Positions 25,809 through 33,962 of a DNA stretch of 64,000 nucleotides are shown here, one piece after another (the stretch's first letter is position 1; every line of letters starts with the position of its first letter). The stretch comes from Elusimicrobiota bacterium (GTDB lineage: Bacteria; Elusimicrobiota; Elusimicrobia; UBA1565; UBA9628). A model generated the notes under the pieces. That model searched no databases and was not told where the DNA came from. It was given only the letters and a program-made list of their open reading frames with translations. The DNA lies in assembly GCA_016212855.1 (NCBI GenBank), contig JACRDP010000018.1:1-64000 (forward strand), in the 5' to 3' direction. Both the position numbers and the translations under genes were made by a program.

Positions 25809-26810
25809 ATGTACACCTGGCTGTTTCGTTCCGTCGTCCTCATCAGCTGTCCCGCCATCGTCTATTACGGCAAGATCGCGCAGAATCCCGCCGGCCTCGG
25901 CATCGGGCTCGGCGTCGGCCTGCTGATCATCGGCATCGAGTACCTGATCGCCGAGCTCAACCTCCTCATGATCGTCGCCGGCGTCCTCGGCGCCGCCGGA
26001 GGCATCATCGTCGCGCGCGTGCTCGACTACATGGTGTTCCAGATCGGCAACGAGGAGCTGTACAAGAACTGGGACAAGTTCGCGCTCCTGCGCTTCTTCG
26101 CGCTCGGCGTCCTTGGCCTCGTTTTCGCCGTGCGAAAATTTCCAGAACTCGACGACCTCGACAAGGACATCCTCAAGATGGGCAAGAAGCGCGGCTCCGA
26201 GCTCAAGATCCTCGACTGCAACGCGATCATCGACGGCCGCGTCGCCGAGGTCGTGGAGACCCACTTCCTGTCCGGAACCCTCGTCGTGCCCCGTTTCGTG
26301 CTGACCGAGCTGCACCGCCTCGCCGACGCCGAGGACCCGATGAAGCGCGCGCGCGGCCGCCGCGGACTCGACGTGCTCGCCCGTCTGCAGGAGGGCCACG
26401 TGATCCCGGTGCGCATCCTCGATAAGGACGTTCCCGAGATCGCCGAGGTCGAAGGCAAGGTCGTCAAGCTCGCCCGCGAGATGGGCGCCAAGATCGTCAC
26501 CACCGACTTCAACGTCAACAAGGTCGCCACCCTCGAGGGCGTCACCGTTCTCAACGTGAACGATCTGTCCTCCGCGCTTAAGACCGTGGTCCTGCCCGGC
26601 GAGACCATGAGCGTCTTCGTCATGAAGGACGGCAAGGAGCGCGAGCAGGGCGTGGGCTACCTGGACGACGGGACGATGGTCGTCGTCGAGGACGGGCGCC
26701 GCAACATCGGCAAGCGCCTGGAGGCGACGGTGACCTCGATCCACCAGACCTCCAACGGCCGCATGATCTTCGCGAAGGCCCGCCCGGCGGAGCGCCCCGT
26801 CGTTCAATGA
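25809..26810 (+). CDS. Membrane PIN/TRAM-domain protein (YacL-like)
   Basis: 333 residues. Four N-terminal membrane helices (about 5-110) are followed by a PIN nuclease domain with acidic residues in KILDCNAIIDGR, VLTELHRLADAED, RGRRGLDVLARLQ and IVTTDFNVNKVA, then a TRAM domain (MKDGKEREQGVGYLDDGTMVVVEDGRR). YacL-type proteins are common in Gram-positives and other phyla and sit, as here, beside radA and ispD. RNase activity is inferred from the PIN domain only. Its stop overlaps the ispDF start (ATGA). Confidence 0.9.
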   Translation: MYTWLFRSVVLISCPAIVYYGKIAQNPAGLGIGLGVGLLIIGIEYLIAELNLLMIVAGVLGAAGGIIVARVLDYMVFQIGNEELYKNWDKFALLRFFALGVLGLVFAVRKFPELDDLDKDILKMGKKRGSELKILDCNAIIDGRVAEVVETHFLSGTLVVPRFVLTELHRLADAEDPMKRARGRRGLDVLARLQEGHVIPVRILDKDVPEIAEVEGKVVKLAREMGAKIVTTDFNVNKVATLEGVTVLNVNDLSSALKTVVLPGETMSVFVMKDGKEREQGVGYLDDGTMVVVEDGRRNIGKRLEATVTSIHQTSNGRMIFAKARPAERPVVQ

Positions 26811-27970
26811 AGGCGGCCGCGATCATCGTCTCCGGCGGCTCGGGCTCCCGCATGGGACGCCCGAAGCAGTTCCTGCCGCTCGCCGGCTCGACGGTCGCGG
26901 AATGGTCGCTCAAGTGCTTCGATTCGATGGCGGAAATTCAATCGATCGTGCTCGTGCTCGGCGAGGACGCGTTGAAAGAGCATGGCAAACGCCTCGCCGT
27001 CGGAAAAGTGAAGGTCGTAGCCGCCGGTCCCACGCGCATGGGTTCCGTTAAGAACGGTTTCGCGGCCCTGCCGAAGGGAATCGAGGTCGTCGCGGTTCAT
27101 GATGGGGCTCGGTCCATGATAACGCCCGAGATCGTGCGCGCGACCATCGCTCAGGCGGCGAAGTCCGGCGCGGCGATCGCGGCGGTTCCGGTCAAGGACA
27201 CGCTCAAGGTCGTCGAAAAAGGGAATGTCTCGGAGACGCCCGAGCGCGCTCGCTTTTGGTCCGCGCAGACCCCGCAGACCTACAAGTACTCCGTTTTGAA
27301 GGAAGCGCTCGAGAAATTCAAGGACGAGGCGAGCGCCACGGACGAGAGCCAACTGGTCGAGCGCTGCGGCCACAAGGTTGCCGTGGTGGAGTCGAGCTAC
27401 GAGAATTTTAAGATCACGACCCCGGAGGACATGACGATGGCCGAGGCGATCATCGCGGCCCGCTCGGGCGGCCGGCGCGAGAGCCGGACCGGTTTCGGGT
27501 ACGACATCCACAAGCTGGTGGCTGGACGCGAACTGTGGCTGGCGGGCGTGAAGCTCAAGCACGACAAAGGCTTGCTTGGGCATTCCGACGGAGACGCGGT
27601 GCTGCACGCCTCCTGCGACGCCGTCTTGGGAGCTTTGGGACTCGGCGAAATCGGCATCGCGTTTCCACCCAGCGACCCGAAGTTCAAGGGGCTGGCCTCG
27701 AAGGATATCGTGGCCCACACCTTGGGCAAGGTGAAAGGCGCGGGCGGGGAAATCGTCCATCTCGACGCCACCTTGATCGCCGAGGAGCCCAAGCTCAAAC
27801 CTCACTACGAGAAGCTCAAGTCCTCGCTCGCCGCGCTGTTCGGCCTGCCCGAGTCGCGCGTCAGCCTCAAGGCCAAGAGCAACGAGGGGCTCGACGCGAT
27901 CGGGCGCGGCGAGGCCATCGCCTGCCACGCGGTGGCGACGGTGCTATCGGCTTTCCATACCGGCACCTAG
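26807..27970 (+). CDS. ispDF: Bifunctional IspD/IspF of the MEP isoprenoid pathway
   Basis: 387 residues. IspD part (1-222): AAIIVSGGSGSRMGRPKQF nucleotide-binding loop, VHDGARSMITPEIV, and AQTPQTYKYSVL. IspF part (228-387): TGFGYDIHKLV with metal-binding Asp and His, GLLGHSDGDAVLHASCDAVLGALGLGEIG, LDATLIAEEPKL, and KAKSNEGLDAIGRGEAIAC. The two join with a short linker. Together they make CDP-methylerythritol and then the cyclic diphosphate. The fusion is known in several phyla. It overlaps the PIN/TRAM gene by 4 bp. Confidence 0.95.
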   Translation: MKAAAIIVSGGSGSRMGRPKQFLPLAGSTVAEWSLKCFDSMAEIQSIVLVLGEDALKEHGKRLAVGKVKVVAAGPTRMGSVKNGFAALPKGIEVVAVHDGARSMITPEIVRATIAQAAKSGAAIAAVPVKDTLKVVEKGNVSETPERARFWSAQTPQTYKYSVLKEALEKFKDEASATDESQLVERCGHKVAVVESSYENFKITTPEDMTMAEAIIAARSGGRRESRTGFGYDIHKLVAGRELWLAGVKLKHDKGLLGHSDGDAVLHASCDAVLGALGLGEIGIAFPPSDPKFKGLASKDIVAHTLGKVKGAGGEIVHLDATLIAEEPKLKPHYEKLKSSLAALFGLPESRVSLKAKSNEGLDAIGRGEAIACHAVATVLSAFHTGT

Positions 27971-27971
27971 T

Positions 27972-27993
27972 GCCCGGCCGCTTGCGGCCGGGC
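27972..27993 (+). repeat. 9-bp perfect hairpin after ispDF
   Basis: GCCCGGCCG and CGGCCGGGC around loop CTTG, starting 2 nt after the ispDF stop. Very stable, but no U-tract follows, so at most a pause or attenuation site. Confidence 0.45.
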
Positions 27994-28001
27994 CGACCGT
28001 C

Positions 28002-28889
28002 ATGAGTCCATATCTGCTGATCGCCGCCTCCAATATTTTGGGCGGCTCGACCTACGCGGTGACGACCGCGGCTCTGCGCGGCTTTCCGGAGAAAGACCTG
28101 ATCCTCCTGCGCATGGCGTTGTGCGCCGCGCTGTTCGCTCCCATGGCCTGGAGCGGCCGCCGGCGTTTGGCGAAGGCGACACGGGGCGATTGGGCGCGTA
28201 TGTTCGGCGTCGGAATTTTCGGCTACGCGCTGCCCCTCGCGCTCGGCACCTATGGCGTGAAGATGTCCTCGGCCACGAGCGCGGCCCTGCTCGTCGGCGT
28301 GGAGCCGGTGACCATCGTCCTGCTCTCCGCCGTGTTCCTGGGCGAGGGTCTGACCGGGCTCAAGATCGCCTCGTTGATCCTGGGCCTGAGCGGCGCGGCC
28401 TTGATCGCGTTTCAAGGACTCCCGACGTTGTCGGGAGTCTTCTCCGACCGCCTCAAGGGCGACCTGATCCTCGCCTTCCACGGAAGCTGCTGGGCGCTGT
28501 ACAGCGTGCTCGGCAAGTCGGCGCTCAAGCGCGTGAAGCCCCTCGACTTCACGGCCATCACCTCGATCATCGGCTTTTTCGGCGTCGCGCTGTGGACCGC
28601 GCCGGGCGTCGAGCCGTCGGCCTGGTCCGCGGTCCCGTTCCGGCATTGGTTGGCGATGATCTACCTCGCCGCCGCGGGCGGCTTCCTCGCCGTCATCCTC
28701 TGGAACGTCGCGCTCGAGAAGGTCGAGGCGTCCAAGGTGGCGAATTTCATCTTTCTGCAGCCCGTCGTGGGCGTGCTGCTCGGCGTGTTCCTGCAGGGCG
28801 ATCCGTTCAGCGGCTGGAGCATGGCCGGCGGCGCGCTCGTCCTCTCGGGCATGTGGGCGGCGAGTCGCGGCGGCCCCGCGATTTCCTAG
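28002..28889 (+). CDS. EamA/DMT-family transporter
   Basis: 295 residues with ten predicted membrane helices in two similar halves of the drug/metabolite transporter fold. Marks include NILGGSTYAVTTAALRGF, LLRMALCAALFAP, YGVKMSSATSAALLVGVEPV and the second-half equivalent FIFLQPVVGVLLGVFLQGD. Substrate unknown. The stop codon TAG (28887-28889) lies within the TAGAAT -10-like box of cysS. A perfect 10-bp inverted repeat (28417-28439) lies inside the coding sequence. Confidence 0.88.
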   Translation: MSPYLLIAASNILGGSTYAVTTAALRGFPEKDLILLRMALCAALFAPMAWSGRRRLAKATRGDWARMFGVGIFGYALPLALGTYGVKMSSATSAALLVGVEPVTIVLLSAVFLGEGLTGLKIASLILGLSGAALIAFQGLPTLSGVFSDRLKGDLILAFHGSCWALYSVLGKSALKRVKPLDFTAITSIIGFFGVALWTAPGVEPSAWSAVPFRHWLAMIYLAAAGGFLAVILWNVALEKVEASKVANFIFLQPVVGVLLGVFLQGDPFSGWSMAGGALVLSGMWAASRGGPAIS

Positions 28890-28898
28890 AATAAGGCC

Positions 28899-30278
28899 GT
28901 GGCCCTGCGACTCTACAACAGCCTGACCCGCGCGAAGGACGAGCTCAAGCCGTCCGCGCCCCCGAAGGTCTCTCTCTACACGTGCGGACCGACCGTGTAC
29001 AACTACCAGCACGTCGGCAATTACCGCACCTACATTTTCGAGGACCTGCTGGTCCGCACTCTCAACCTGCTGGGCTATAAGCCCAACCGGGTGATGAACA
29101 TCACCGACGTCGGCCACCTGACGAGCCAAGGCGACGAGGGCGAGGACAAGATGGAGGTCGGCGCGGCCCGAGAGGGCAAGAGCGCCTGGGACATCGCCAA
29201 GTTCTACACCGAGGCTTTCCTGACGGACTGCCGCTCCCTCGGTCTGCTTGAAGCCGACATCCTGTGCAAGGCCACCGATCATATCGCCGAACAGATCGCC
29301 TTGGTCCAAAAGCTCGATGCCAAGGGCTTCGTGTACAAGACCGCCGACGGCCTGTACTTCGACACCGCCAAGCTGCCCGACTACGGCAAGCTGATGACGA
29401 AGGAGCACCTCGAGGGCCTCAAGTCCGGCGCGCGCGTCGAGGCCAACGAGGAGAAGCGCCACATCACCGATTTCGCTCTCTGGAAATTCTCCGGCGCGGC
29501 CAAGCGCCAGATGGAGTGGGACTCGCCGTGGGGCAAGGGCTTCCCCGGCTGGCACATCGAGTGCTCGGCCATGGCCATGCGCTTCCTGGGCGAGACGCTC
29601 GACATCCACTGCGGCGGCATCGATCACGTGCCGGTGCACCACACCAACGAGATAGCCCAGTCCGAGGGCGCGACGGGCAAGCCTTTCGCCAAGATATGGC
29701 TGCACGGCGAGTTCCTGCTGATGAACAACGCCAAGATGGCGAAGTCCGCGGGCGGCTTCATCAAACTCGCCGACTTGGGCGAAAAAGGCTTCTCGCCCTA
29801 CGACTACAAGTACCTGTGCTATACAGCGCATTACCGCAAGCAGCTCGACTTCACGTGGGAGTCGCTCGAGTCCGCGAAGACCGCGCGCCGGCGCCTCAAG
29901 GAGTCCGTCGCCGCGCTGGCGGGCGAGGCGCCCAAGCCCGGCTGCGCGGAATACTCCGAGCGCTTCAAGGCCGCGCTCGCCGACGACCTCAACGCGCCGG
30001 CGGCTTTGGCGGCGGTGTGGGACGCGATGAAGAGCGATTTGCCCGGCGGGTCTAAGAAGACGTTCCTAGAAGAGGTCGAGGCCGTGCTCGCGCTCGGCCT
30101 GTTCTCGGCGGACGCCGAGGCCGCCGTCCCGGCGGAAGTCGTCGTTCTGATCGCCGAACGGTCGGCGGCTAAAGCGAAGAAGGAATTCGCGCAGGCCGAC
30201 CGGATTCGTAAGCAGATCGAGGACATGGGCTGGCTCGTCAAAGACGGCAAAGACGGATCCAAGGCGGTTAAAAAGTGA
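28899..30278 (+). CDS. cysS: Cysteinyl-tRNA synthetase
   Basis: 459 residues, GTG start. Class I synthetase: zinc Cys in LYTCGPTVYNYQHVGNYR with the HIGH-like HVGN, FPGWHIECSAMAM, IDHVPVHHTNEIAQSEG, and the KMSKS-like motif KMAKSAGGF. Charges tRNA-Cys. The TAGAAT box (28887-28892) is 6 nt before the GTG, so a separate leaderless transcript is possible in addition to read-through from EamA. The stop overlaps the rlmB start (GTGA). Confidence 0.96.
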   Translation: MALRLYNSLTRAKDELKPSAPPKVSLYTCGPTVYNYQHVGNYRTYIFEDLLVRTLNLLGYKPNRVMNITDVGHLTSQGDEGEDKMEVGAAREGKSAWDIAKFYTEAFLTDCRSLGLLEADILCKATDHIAEQIALVQKLDAKGFVYKTADGLYFDTAKLPDYGKLMTKEHLEGLKSGARVEANEEKRHITDFALWKFSGAAKRQMEWDSPWGKGFPGWHIECSAMAMRFLGETLDIHCGGIDHVPVHHTNEIAQSEGATGKPFAKIWLHGEFLLMNNAKMAKSAGGFIKLADLGEKGFSPYDYKYLCYTAHYRKQLDFTWESLESAKTARRRLKESVAALAGEAPKPGCAEYSERFKAALADDLNAPAALAAVWDAMKSDLPGGSKKTFLEEVEAVLALGLFSADAEAAVPAEVVVLIAERSAAKAKKEFAQADRIRKQIEDMGWLVKDGKDGSKAVKK

Positions 30279-31234
30279 AAAAGAAATTCGGACGCCGGCC
30301 CGACCGCGACAACCGCCCCGATCGCTCCGGAAAAGGGGGCAAAGGCGAGCGGCCGCAGCATCCCGCCAAGCCCGGCCACTACGACAAGAACAAGTTCTTC
30401 GACAAGAAGCGCCGCCTCGAGAAGGCTCGCCACGAGGGGCCGCGCCTGGAAGTCCCTGAAGGCGAAGAGCGCCCGCGCAACGCGGAGACGCGCTGGCTCG
30501 GCGGCTTCGAGGCCGTGGCGTCCGCGCTGACGAAGACGCCCTATGACTGCCGCGAGATGTGGATCGAGCACGAACTCACGCATCCGAACATCGGCGGCCT
30601 CATCAAGCAGGCGAAGGACCTCGGCGTGCAGATCCAGTACATGTCGCGTCCCGAGCTCGACCGCGCGGTGAAGGGCGGCAAGCACGGCGGTGTGGCGATC
30701 CGCGCGAGCTACGACCCGGCGGCGACGTTTTCCGAGTGGGTCCAGGGCCTCGACGCCGAGCGCAAGAAAGGCCTCGTCGTCGTCGTGCTCGACCAGATCC
30801 AGGATCCGCACAACCTGGGCGCCATCACGCGCTCGGCGCTGCAGCTGTTCGCGCGCTGCGTCGTGATCCCGGAGCGGCGCTCCGCGCCCGTGACCCCGGC
30901 CGTCATTCAGGCCTCGGCGGGCGCCGCGCTCAAGATTCCGGTTCATCGCGTCGTCAACATCGCGCAGACGCTCGACCTGTGCAAGAAGAACGGCTTCTGG
31001 GTGTACGGCGCCGACGCGGCGGGCAAGGACGCCTGGGACTCGACGATCAACACGCCGTGCGTGCTCGTGATCGGCTCGGAAGGCTATGGAATGCGGCCGT
31101 TGGTGCGCGCCTCCTGCGACGAGCTCGTGCGCGTGCCGCAGTCGGAGCACGGCGTCGGCAGCCTCAACGCGTCCTGCGCGGCGACGGCGCTGCTCTACGA
31201 GATCGCGCGCCAGAACCGGAAAGCCAAGCCCTGA
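30275..31234 (+). CDS. rlmB: 23S rRNA (guanosine-2'-O-)-methyltransferase RlmB-like
   Basis: 319 residues, GTG start overlapping cysS. SpoU/TrmH family: substrate-binding domain (ETRWLGGFEAVASALTKTP) and knotted SAM domain with VVVLDQIQDPHNLGAITRSA, SAGAALKIPVHRVVNI, VIGSEGYGMRPLVR and EHGVGSLNASCAATALLYE. A Lys/Arg/Asp-rich N-terminal extension of about 65 residues is likely disordered and RNA-binding. The cysS-rlmB pairing is common. The exact target G2251 is inferred from family. Confidence 0.9.
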   Translation: MKKKFGRRPDRDNRPDRSGKGGKGERPQHPAKPGHYDKNKFFDKKRRLEKARHEGPRLEVPEGEERPRNAETRWLGGFEAVASALTKTPYDCREMWIEHELTHPNIGGLIKQAKDLGVQIQYMSRPELDRAVKGGKHGGVAIRASYDPAATFSEWVQGLDAERKKGLVVVVLDQIQDPHNLGAITRSALQLFARCVVIPERRSAPVTPAVIQASAGAALKIPVHRVVNIAQTLDLCKKNGFWVYGADAAGKDAWDSTINTPCVLVIGSEGYGMRPLVRASCDELVRVPQSEHGVGSLNASCAATALLYEIARQNRKAKP

Positions 31235-32106
31235 TGGGCCACGACCACGACCATCGTAAGCCCGACGACGGAGCCGAGCGCCCGCTGTACGGCGTCATCG
31301 CGCTGACCGGGACGATTTTCTTCGTCGAGCTCGCGGGCGGCTGGTGGACGGGCAGCCTGGCGCTGATCGCCGACGCCACGCACATGGCGGTGGACCTTCT
31401 CGGCCTCGGGCTGACTTTGGTCGCGGCCATGCTCGCGCGCCTGCCCGCCGACCCCAAGCGCACCTACGGCTACCGCCGCGTCGAGGTCCTGGCCGCGCTG
31501 GGCAACGCGATCGCCCTGATGGTCGCCACGGGCTTTCTGCTGCGCGAGGCCTGGGCCCGGTTCATGTTCCCGAGCACGATCGCGGCCGGACCGATGATCG
31601 CGATCGCTTTGATCGGCCTGGTCTGCAACCTCGTCTCCGCCGCGATGCTGTGGCGCGCCAGCCGCACCAATATCAATATGCGCGGGGCGCTGCTCCACGT
31701 CCTGTCCGACGGGGCCGGCTCGGTCGGCGCCGTACTCGCGGGCGTCATCGTGCTGAAGACGCGCTGGTATCAGGCCGACGCGCTCGTCACCGTCCTGATC
31801 TGCGCCGGCATCGTGTTCACCGCTTTCTGGCTCCTGCGCGACTCGGTCCACATCCTGCTCGAGGGCGCGCCCGCGCACATCGACGTCGAGGAGGTCCGCG
31901 GCGCGCTGGCGGCGCTCGACGGAGTCGCCGGGGTGCACGATCTGCACCTTTGGTGCCTGACGATGGGCGAGGACGCGATGAGCGGACACCTCGTGCTCGC
32001 CCCCGGCCGCGATCCCGCGGCGGCGCTCAAAGACGGCAAGGCCGTGCTCGCCGACCGCTTCGGGATCACGCACGTGACCTTGCAGATCGAAGCCCATGAG
32101 CCGTAA
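31234..32106 (+). CDS. Cation diffusion facilitator (zinc/metal efflux)
   Basis: 290 residues; the ATG shares one base with the rlmB stop. His-rich start MGHDHDHRK, six membrane helices, and metal-site residues in LIADATHMAVDLLGLG and GALLHVLSDGAGSVGA (the His-x3-Asp pairs of TM2 and TM5), then a cytoplasmic metallochaperone-like domain (VAGVHDLHLWCLTMGEDAMSGHLV). Typical CzcD-like exporters use the proton gradient to expel Zn, Co or Cd. Overlaps the next gene by 11 bp. Confidence 0.93.
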   Translation: MGHDHDHRKPDDGAERPLYGVIALTGTIFFVELAGGWWTGSLALIADATHMAVDLLGLGLTLVAAMLARLPADPKRTYGYRRVEVLAALGNAIALMVATGFLLREAWARFMFPSTIAAGPMIAIALIGLVCNLVSAAMLWRASRTNINMRGALLHVLSDGAGSVGAVLAGVIVLKTRWYQADALVTVLICAGIVFTAFWLLRDSVHILLEGAPAHIDVEEVRGALAALDGVAGVHDLHLWCLTMGEDAMSGHLVLAPGRDPAAALKDGKAVLADRFGITHVTLQIEAHEP

Positions 32107-32740
32107 GACGGCGCTGATCCTGCTCAACGGCGACGTGCGCGACGCGAAGGCCGTGCGCGCCGCGTCCCGCCGGGCCGGTTATCTCCTATGCGCCGACGGC
32201 GGCGCCCGCCACGCCGTCGCCCTGCGCCTGACCCCGAACTGGATTATCGGCGACATGGATTCCTTGCCGAAGAAGCGGCCTCCGTCCTGGAAGAAGACCC
32301 GTTACTGGTGCGACTTCGATCCCGAGCGCTCCGATCTTGACAAGGCGCTCGAATTCGCGCGATCCCTCGACGTCGGAGCGGCGACGGTCGCAGGCGCGCT
32401 CGGCGGCGGCCTCGACCACGAGTTGATCAACCTCGCCGCGCTCGAGGAAAGCGCGCGCGGCCTCGAGTTGACCGTGATCGACGGCGGGAGCGCGCGCCTG
32501 TTCGGTCCCGGACGACGCCGCCTGCCGTTCAAGCGCGGCGATAGGTTCTCCTTGCTCGCCGCGCCCCGGGCGCGGTTGACCTTGACCGGAGCTCGCTTTG
32601 GACTGAAGAACGAGCTTCTGCGCCGCGGCAGCCGAGGCCTGGGAAACTGCGCGCGCGGGCCGGTTACCCTCTCGATCCGCGAGGGCCGGGTTTGGGTGAT
32701 CTCGACGGGCCCTCTCTCCCGGCAGATGTCGCGGCCATAG
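32096..32740 (+). CDS. Thiamine pyrophosphokinase-like protein
   Basis: 214 residues. The ThiN/TPK fold is indicated by LLCADGGARHAVALRLTPNWIIGDMDSL, FDPERSDLDKALEFA, and AGALGGGLDHELINLAAL, followed by a small beta domain. The enzyme makes thiamine diphosphate from thiamine and ATP. It overlaps the CDF gene by 11 bp and is the last gene of a long run starting at radA. A strong inverted repeat (32741-32774) begins right after its stop. Confidence 0.88.
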   Translation: MSRKTALILLNGDVRDAKAVRAASRRAGYLLCADGGARHAVALRLTPNWIIGDMDSLPKKRPPSWKKTRYWCDFDPERSDLDKALEFARSLDVGAATVAGALGGGLDHELINLAALEESARGLELTVIDGGSARLFGPGRRRLPFKRGDRFSLLAAPRARLTLTGARFGLKNELLRRGSRGLGNCARGPVTLSIREGRVWVISTGPLSRQMSRP

Positions 32741-32774
32741 CGAGACAGTTTTATCTCAAGATAAACCTGTCTCG
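32741..32774. repeat. 34-bp inverted repeat after the thiamine gene
   Basis: CGAGACAG and TTTATCT pair with AGATAAA and CTGTCTCG (one mismatch, central CA). It starts at the base after the TAG stop and sits between the operon end and the next promoter. No U-tract follows; it may still end or protect the transcript. Confidence 0.6.
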
Positions 32775-32806
32775 GGCGGGAGCCTAAGCCGTAGGAGTCC
32801 TCAGGG

Positions 32807-32850
32807 TTGACAGCCTCCCGAGGGGGGGCTATAGTAAAGATTCTGGAGGT
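32807..32850 (+). promoter_or_regulatory. Strong promoter and ribosome-binding site of the SPFH gene
   Basis: TTGACA (32807-32812), 17-nt spacer, TATAGT (32830-32835), then GGAGGT (32845-32850) 11 nt before the ATG at 32862. The best consensus promoter in the window. Confidence 0.85.
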
Positions 32851-32861
32851 TACACCCTAAA

Positions 32862-33827
32862 ATGGCGATCATCGACCGAGTCAAATACGACGGCCCCGCG
32901 AACATTCTCGTCTGGCGTTTCCCTCCCGACGATCTGAGCTGGGGCACCCAGGTCATCGTCAATCAGTCTCAGGAAGCGATCTTCTTCAAGGGCGGCCAGG
33001 CGATGGACATCCTCGGACCCGGCACCCACACCTTGCGCACCGCGAATATTCCGCTGCTGCGGACTCTGATCAAGGCGCCGTTCGGCGGCGAGACCCCGTT
33101 TGCGGCCGAGATCTACTACATCAACAAGGCGGTCAACCTCGACGTGAAATGGGGCACGAACAGCCCGATTCCCGTCCTCGATCCCAAGTTCAACGTCTTT
33201 CTGCCCGTGCGCGCCTTCGGCCAGTTCGGGATCCAGGTCGTCGACGCGAGGGCGTTCGTCACCCAGCTCTCGGCGACGAACCCGCAGTTCACCACCGACC
33301 AGCTGTCGAATTATTTCCGCGGCGTCCTGCTGACGAAGGCCAAGGACTACATCGCGGAGACGATCATCAAGGAGAAGATCAACCTCCTCGAGATCGCCGC
33401 CCACCTGGAGGAGATGTCGGGCGCGCTGCAGACGAAGCTCGCGGCCGATTTCGCGACCTACGGCGTCAAGCTCGTGAACTTCTACCTGAACTCGGTGGAT
33501 GTTCCCGAGGACGACGACACCGTCGTCCGCCTCAAGAAGGCGCTCGCCGAGAAGGCCGAGATCGACATCCTGGGCGACAAGTACCAGCAGAAGCGCCAGC
33601 TCGACGTCATGGAGAAGGCCGCCGGCAACGAGGGCGGCGGGGCGGGCGCGGGCATGGGCGCGGGCCTGGGCCTGGGCGCCGGCATGGCGATGGGCCAGCA
33701 GATGGGCGCGGCCATGCAGGGCGGCGCGAAGGGCTCTCCGGCCGGGGCGAAGTTCTGCGCCGAGTGCGGCAAGGGGCTCGCCGCGGGCGCGAAGTTCTGC
33801 GCCGACTGCGGCGGTAAGGTGGGCTAG
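32862..33827 (+). CDS. SPFH-domain protein with C-terminal zinc ribbon
   Basis: 321 residues. The SPFH/YdjI-like region (ILVWRFPPDDLSWGTQVIVNQSQEAIFFKGGQAMDILGPG, key features W, QSQEA, GPGTHTL) covers about 10-240 and ends in a charged helix (EKAEIDILGDKYQQKRQLDVMEKAAG). A Gly/Met/Ala-rich low-complexity stretch follows, then a zinc ribbon with two CxxC (FCAECGKGLAAGAKFCADCGG). The family is often called virion-core-protein-like; members form cytoplasmic or membrane-associated assemblies. It is a single-gene unit with a strong promoter and a terminator. Confidence 0.88.
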   Translation: MAIIDRVKYDGPANILVWRFPPDDLSWGTQVIVNQSQEAIFFKGGQAMDILGPGTHTLRTANIPLLRTLIKAPFGGETPFAAEIYYINKAVNLDVKWGTNSPIPVLDPKFNVFLPVRAFGQFGIQVVDARAFVTQLSATNPQFTTDQLSNYFRGVLLTKAKDYIAETIIKEKINLLEIAAHLEEMSGALQTKLAADFATYGVKLVNFYLNSVDVPEDDDTVVRLKKALAEKAEIDILGDKYQQKRQLDVMEKAAGNEGGGAGAGMGAGLGLGAGMAMGQQMGAAMQGGAKGSPAGAKFCAECGKGLAAGAKFCADCGGKVG

Positions 33828-33850
33828 TTAGGACTAGCCCCTCTACTTTT
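33821..33850 (+). terminator. Terminator of the SPFH gene
   Basis: GGGCTAGT (33821-33828) and ACTAGCCC (33833-33840) form a perfect stem with loop TAGG, followed by CTCTACTTTT. The stop codon lies inside the 5' arm. Confidence 0.6.
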
Positions 33851-33855
33851 AGACG

Positions 33856-33930
33856 ATATCCACACTGTCCACGCAGGTTCGCCGAATAACTGTTGTCGAC
33901 AACAGTTATGGAGACGATCGTTGTGGATAA
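33856..33930. other. Two inverted DnaA-box sequences flanking a palindrome
   Basis: ATATCCACA (33856-33864) differs by one base from the DnaA box TTATCCACA; TGTGGATAA (33922-33930) is its exact complement in inverted orientation. The 24-bp palindrome lies between them. The region separates convergent genes. No dnaA or dnaN is near, so origin function is only a possibility. Confidence 0.35.
33886..33909. repeat. 24-bp perfect palindrome
   Basis: The half-site ATAACTGTTGTC is followed exactly by its complement. The inner 18 bp follow the same pattern as the sites at 24148 and 60860. Intergenic, between convergent genes. Confidence 0.8.
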
Positions 33931-33937
33931 CGTCTCG

Positions 33938-33957
33938 TTGAGCCGCCGTCGGCTCAA
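33938..33957 (-). terminator. Hairpin after the metallophosphatase operon
   Basis: TTGAGCCG and CGGCTCAA (loop of 4) form an 8-bp stem 5 nt after the minus-strand stop at 33963. No U-tract; terminator function is uncertain. Confidence 0.35.
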
Positions 33958-33962
33958 GCGGA

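Noticed and set aside
27972-27993. Hairpin after ispDF as a rho-independent terminator
   Set aside because: No U-tract follows and the next gene starts 9 nt later on the same strand.
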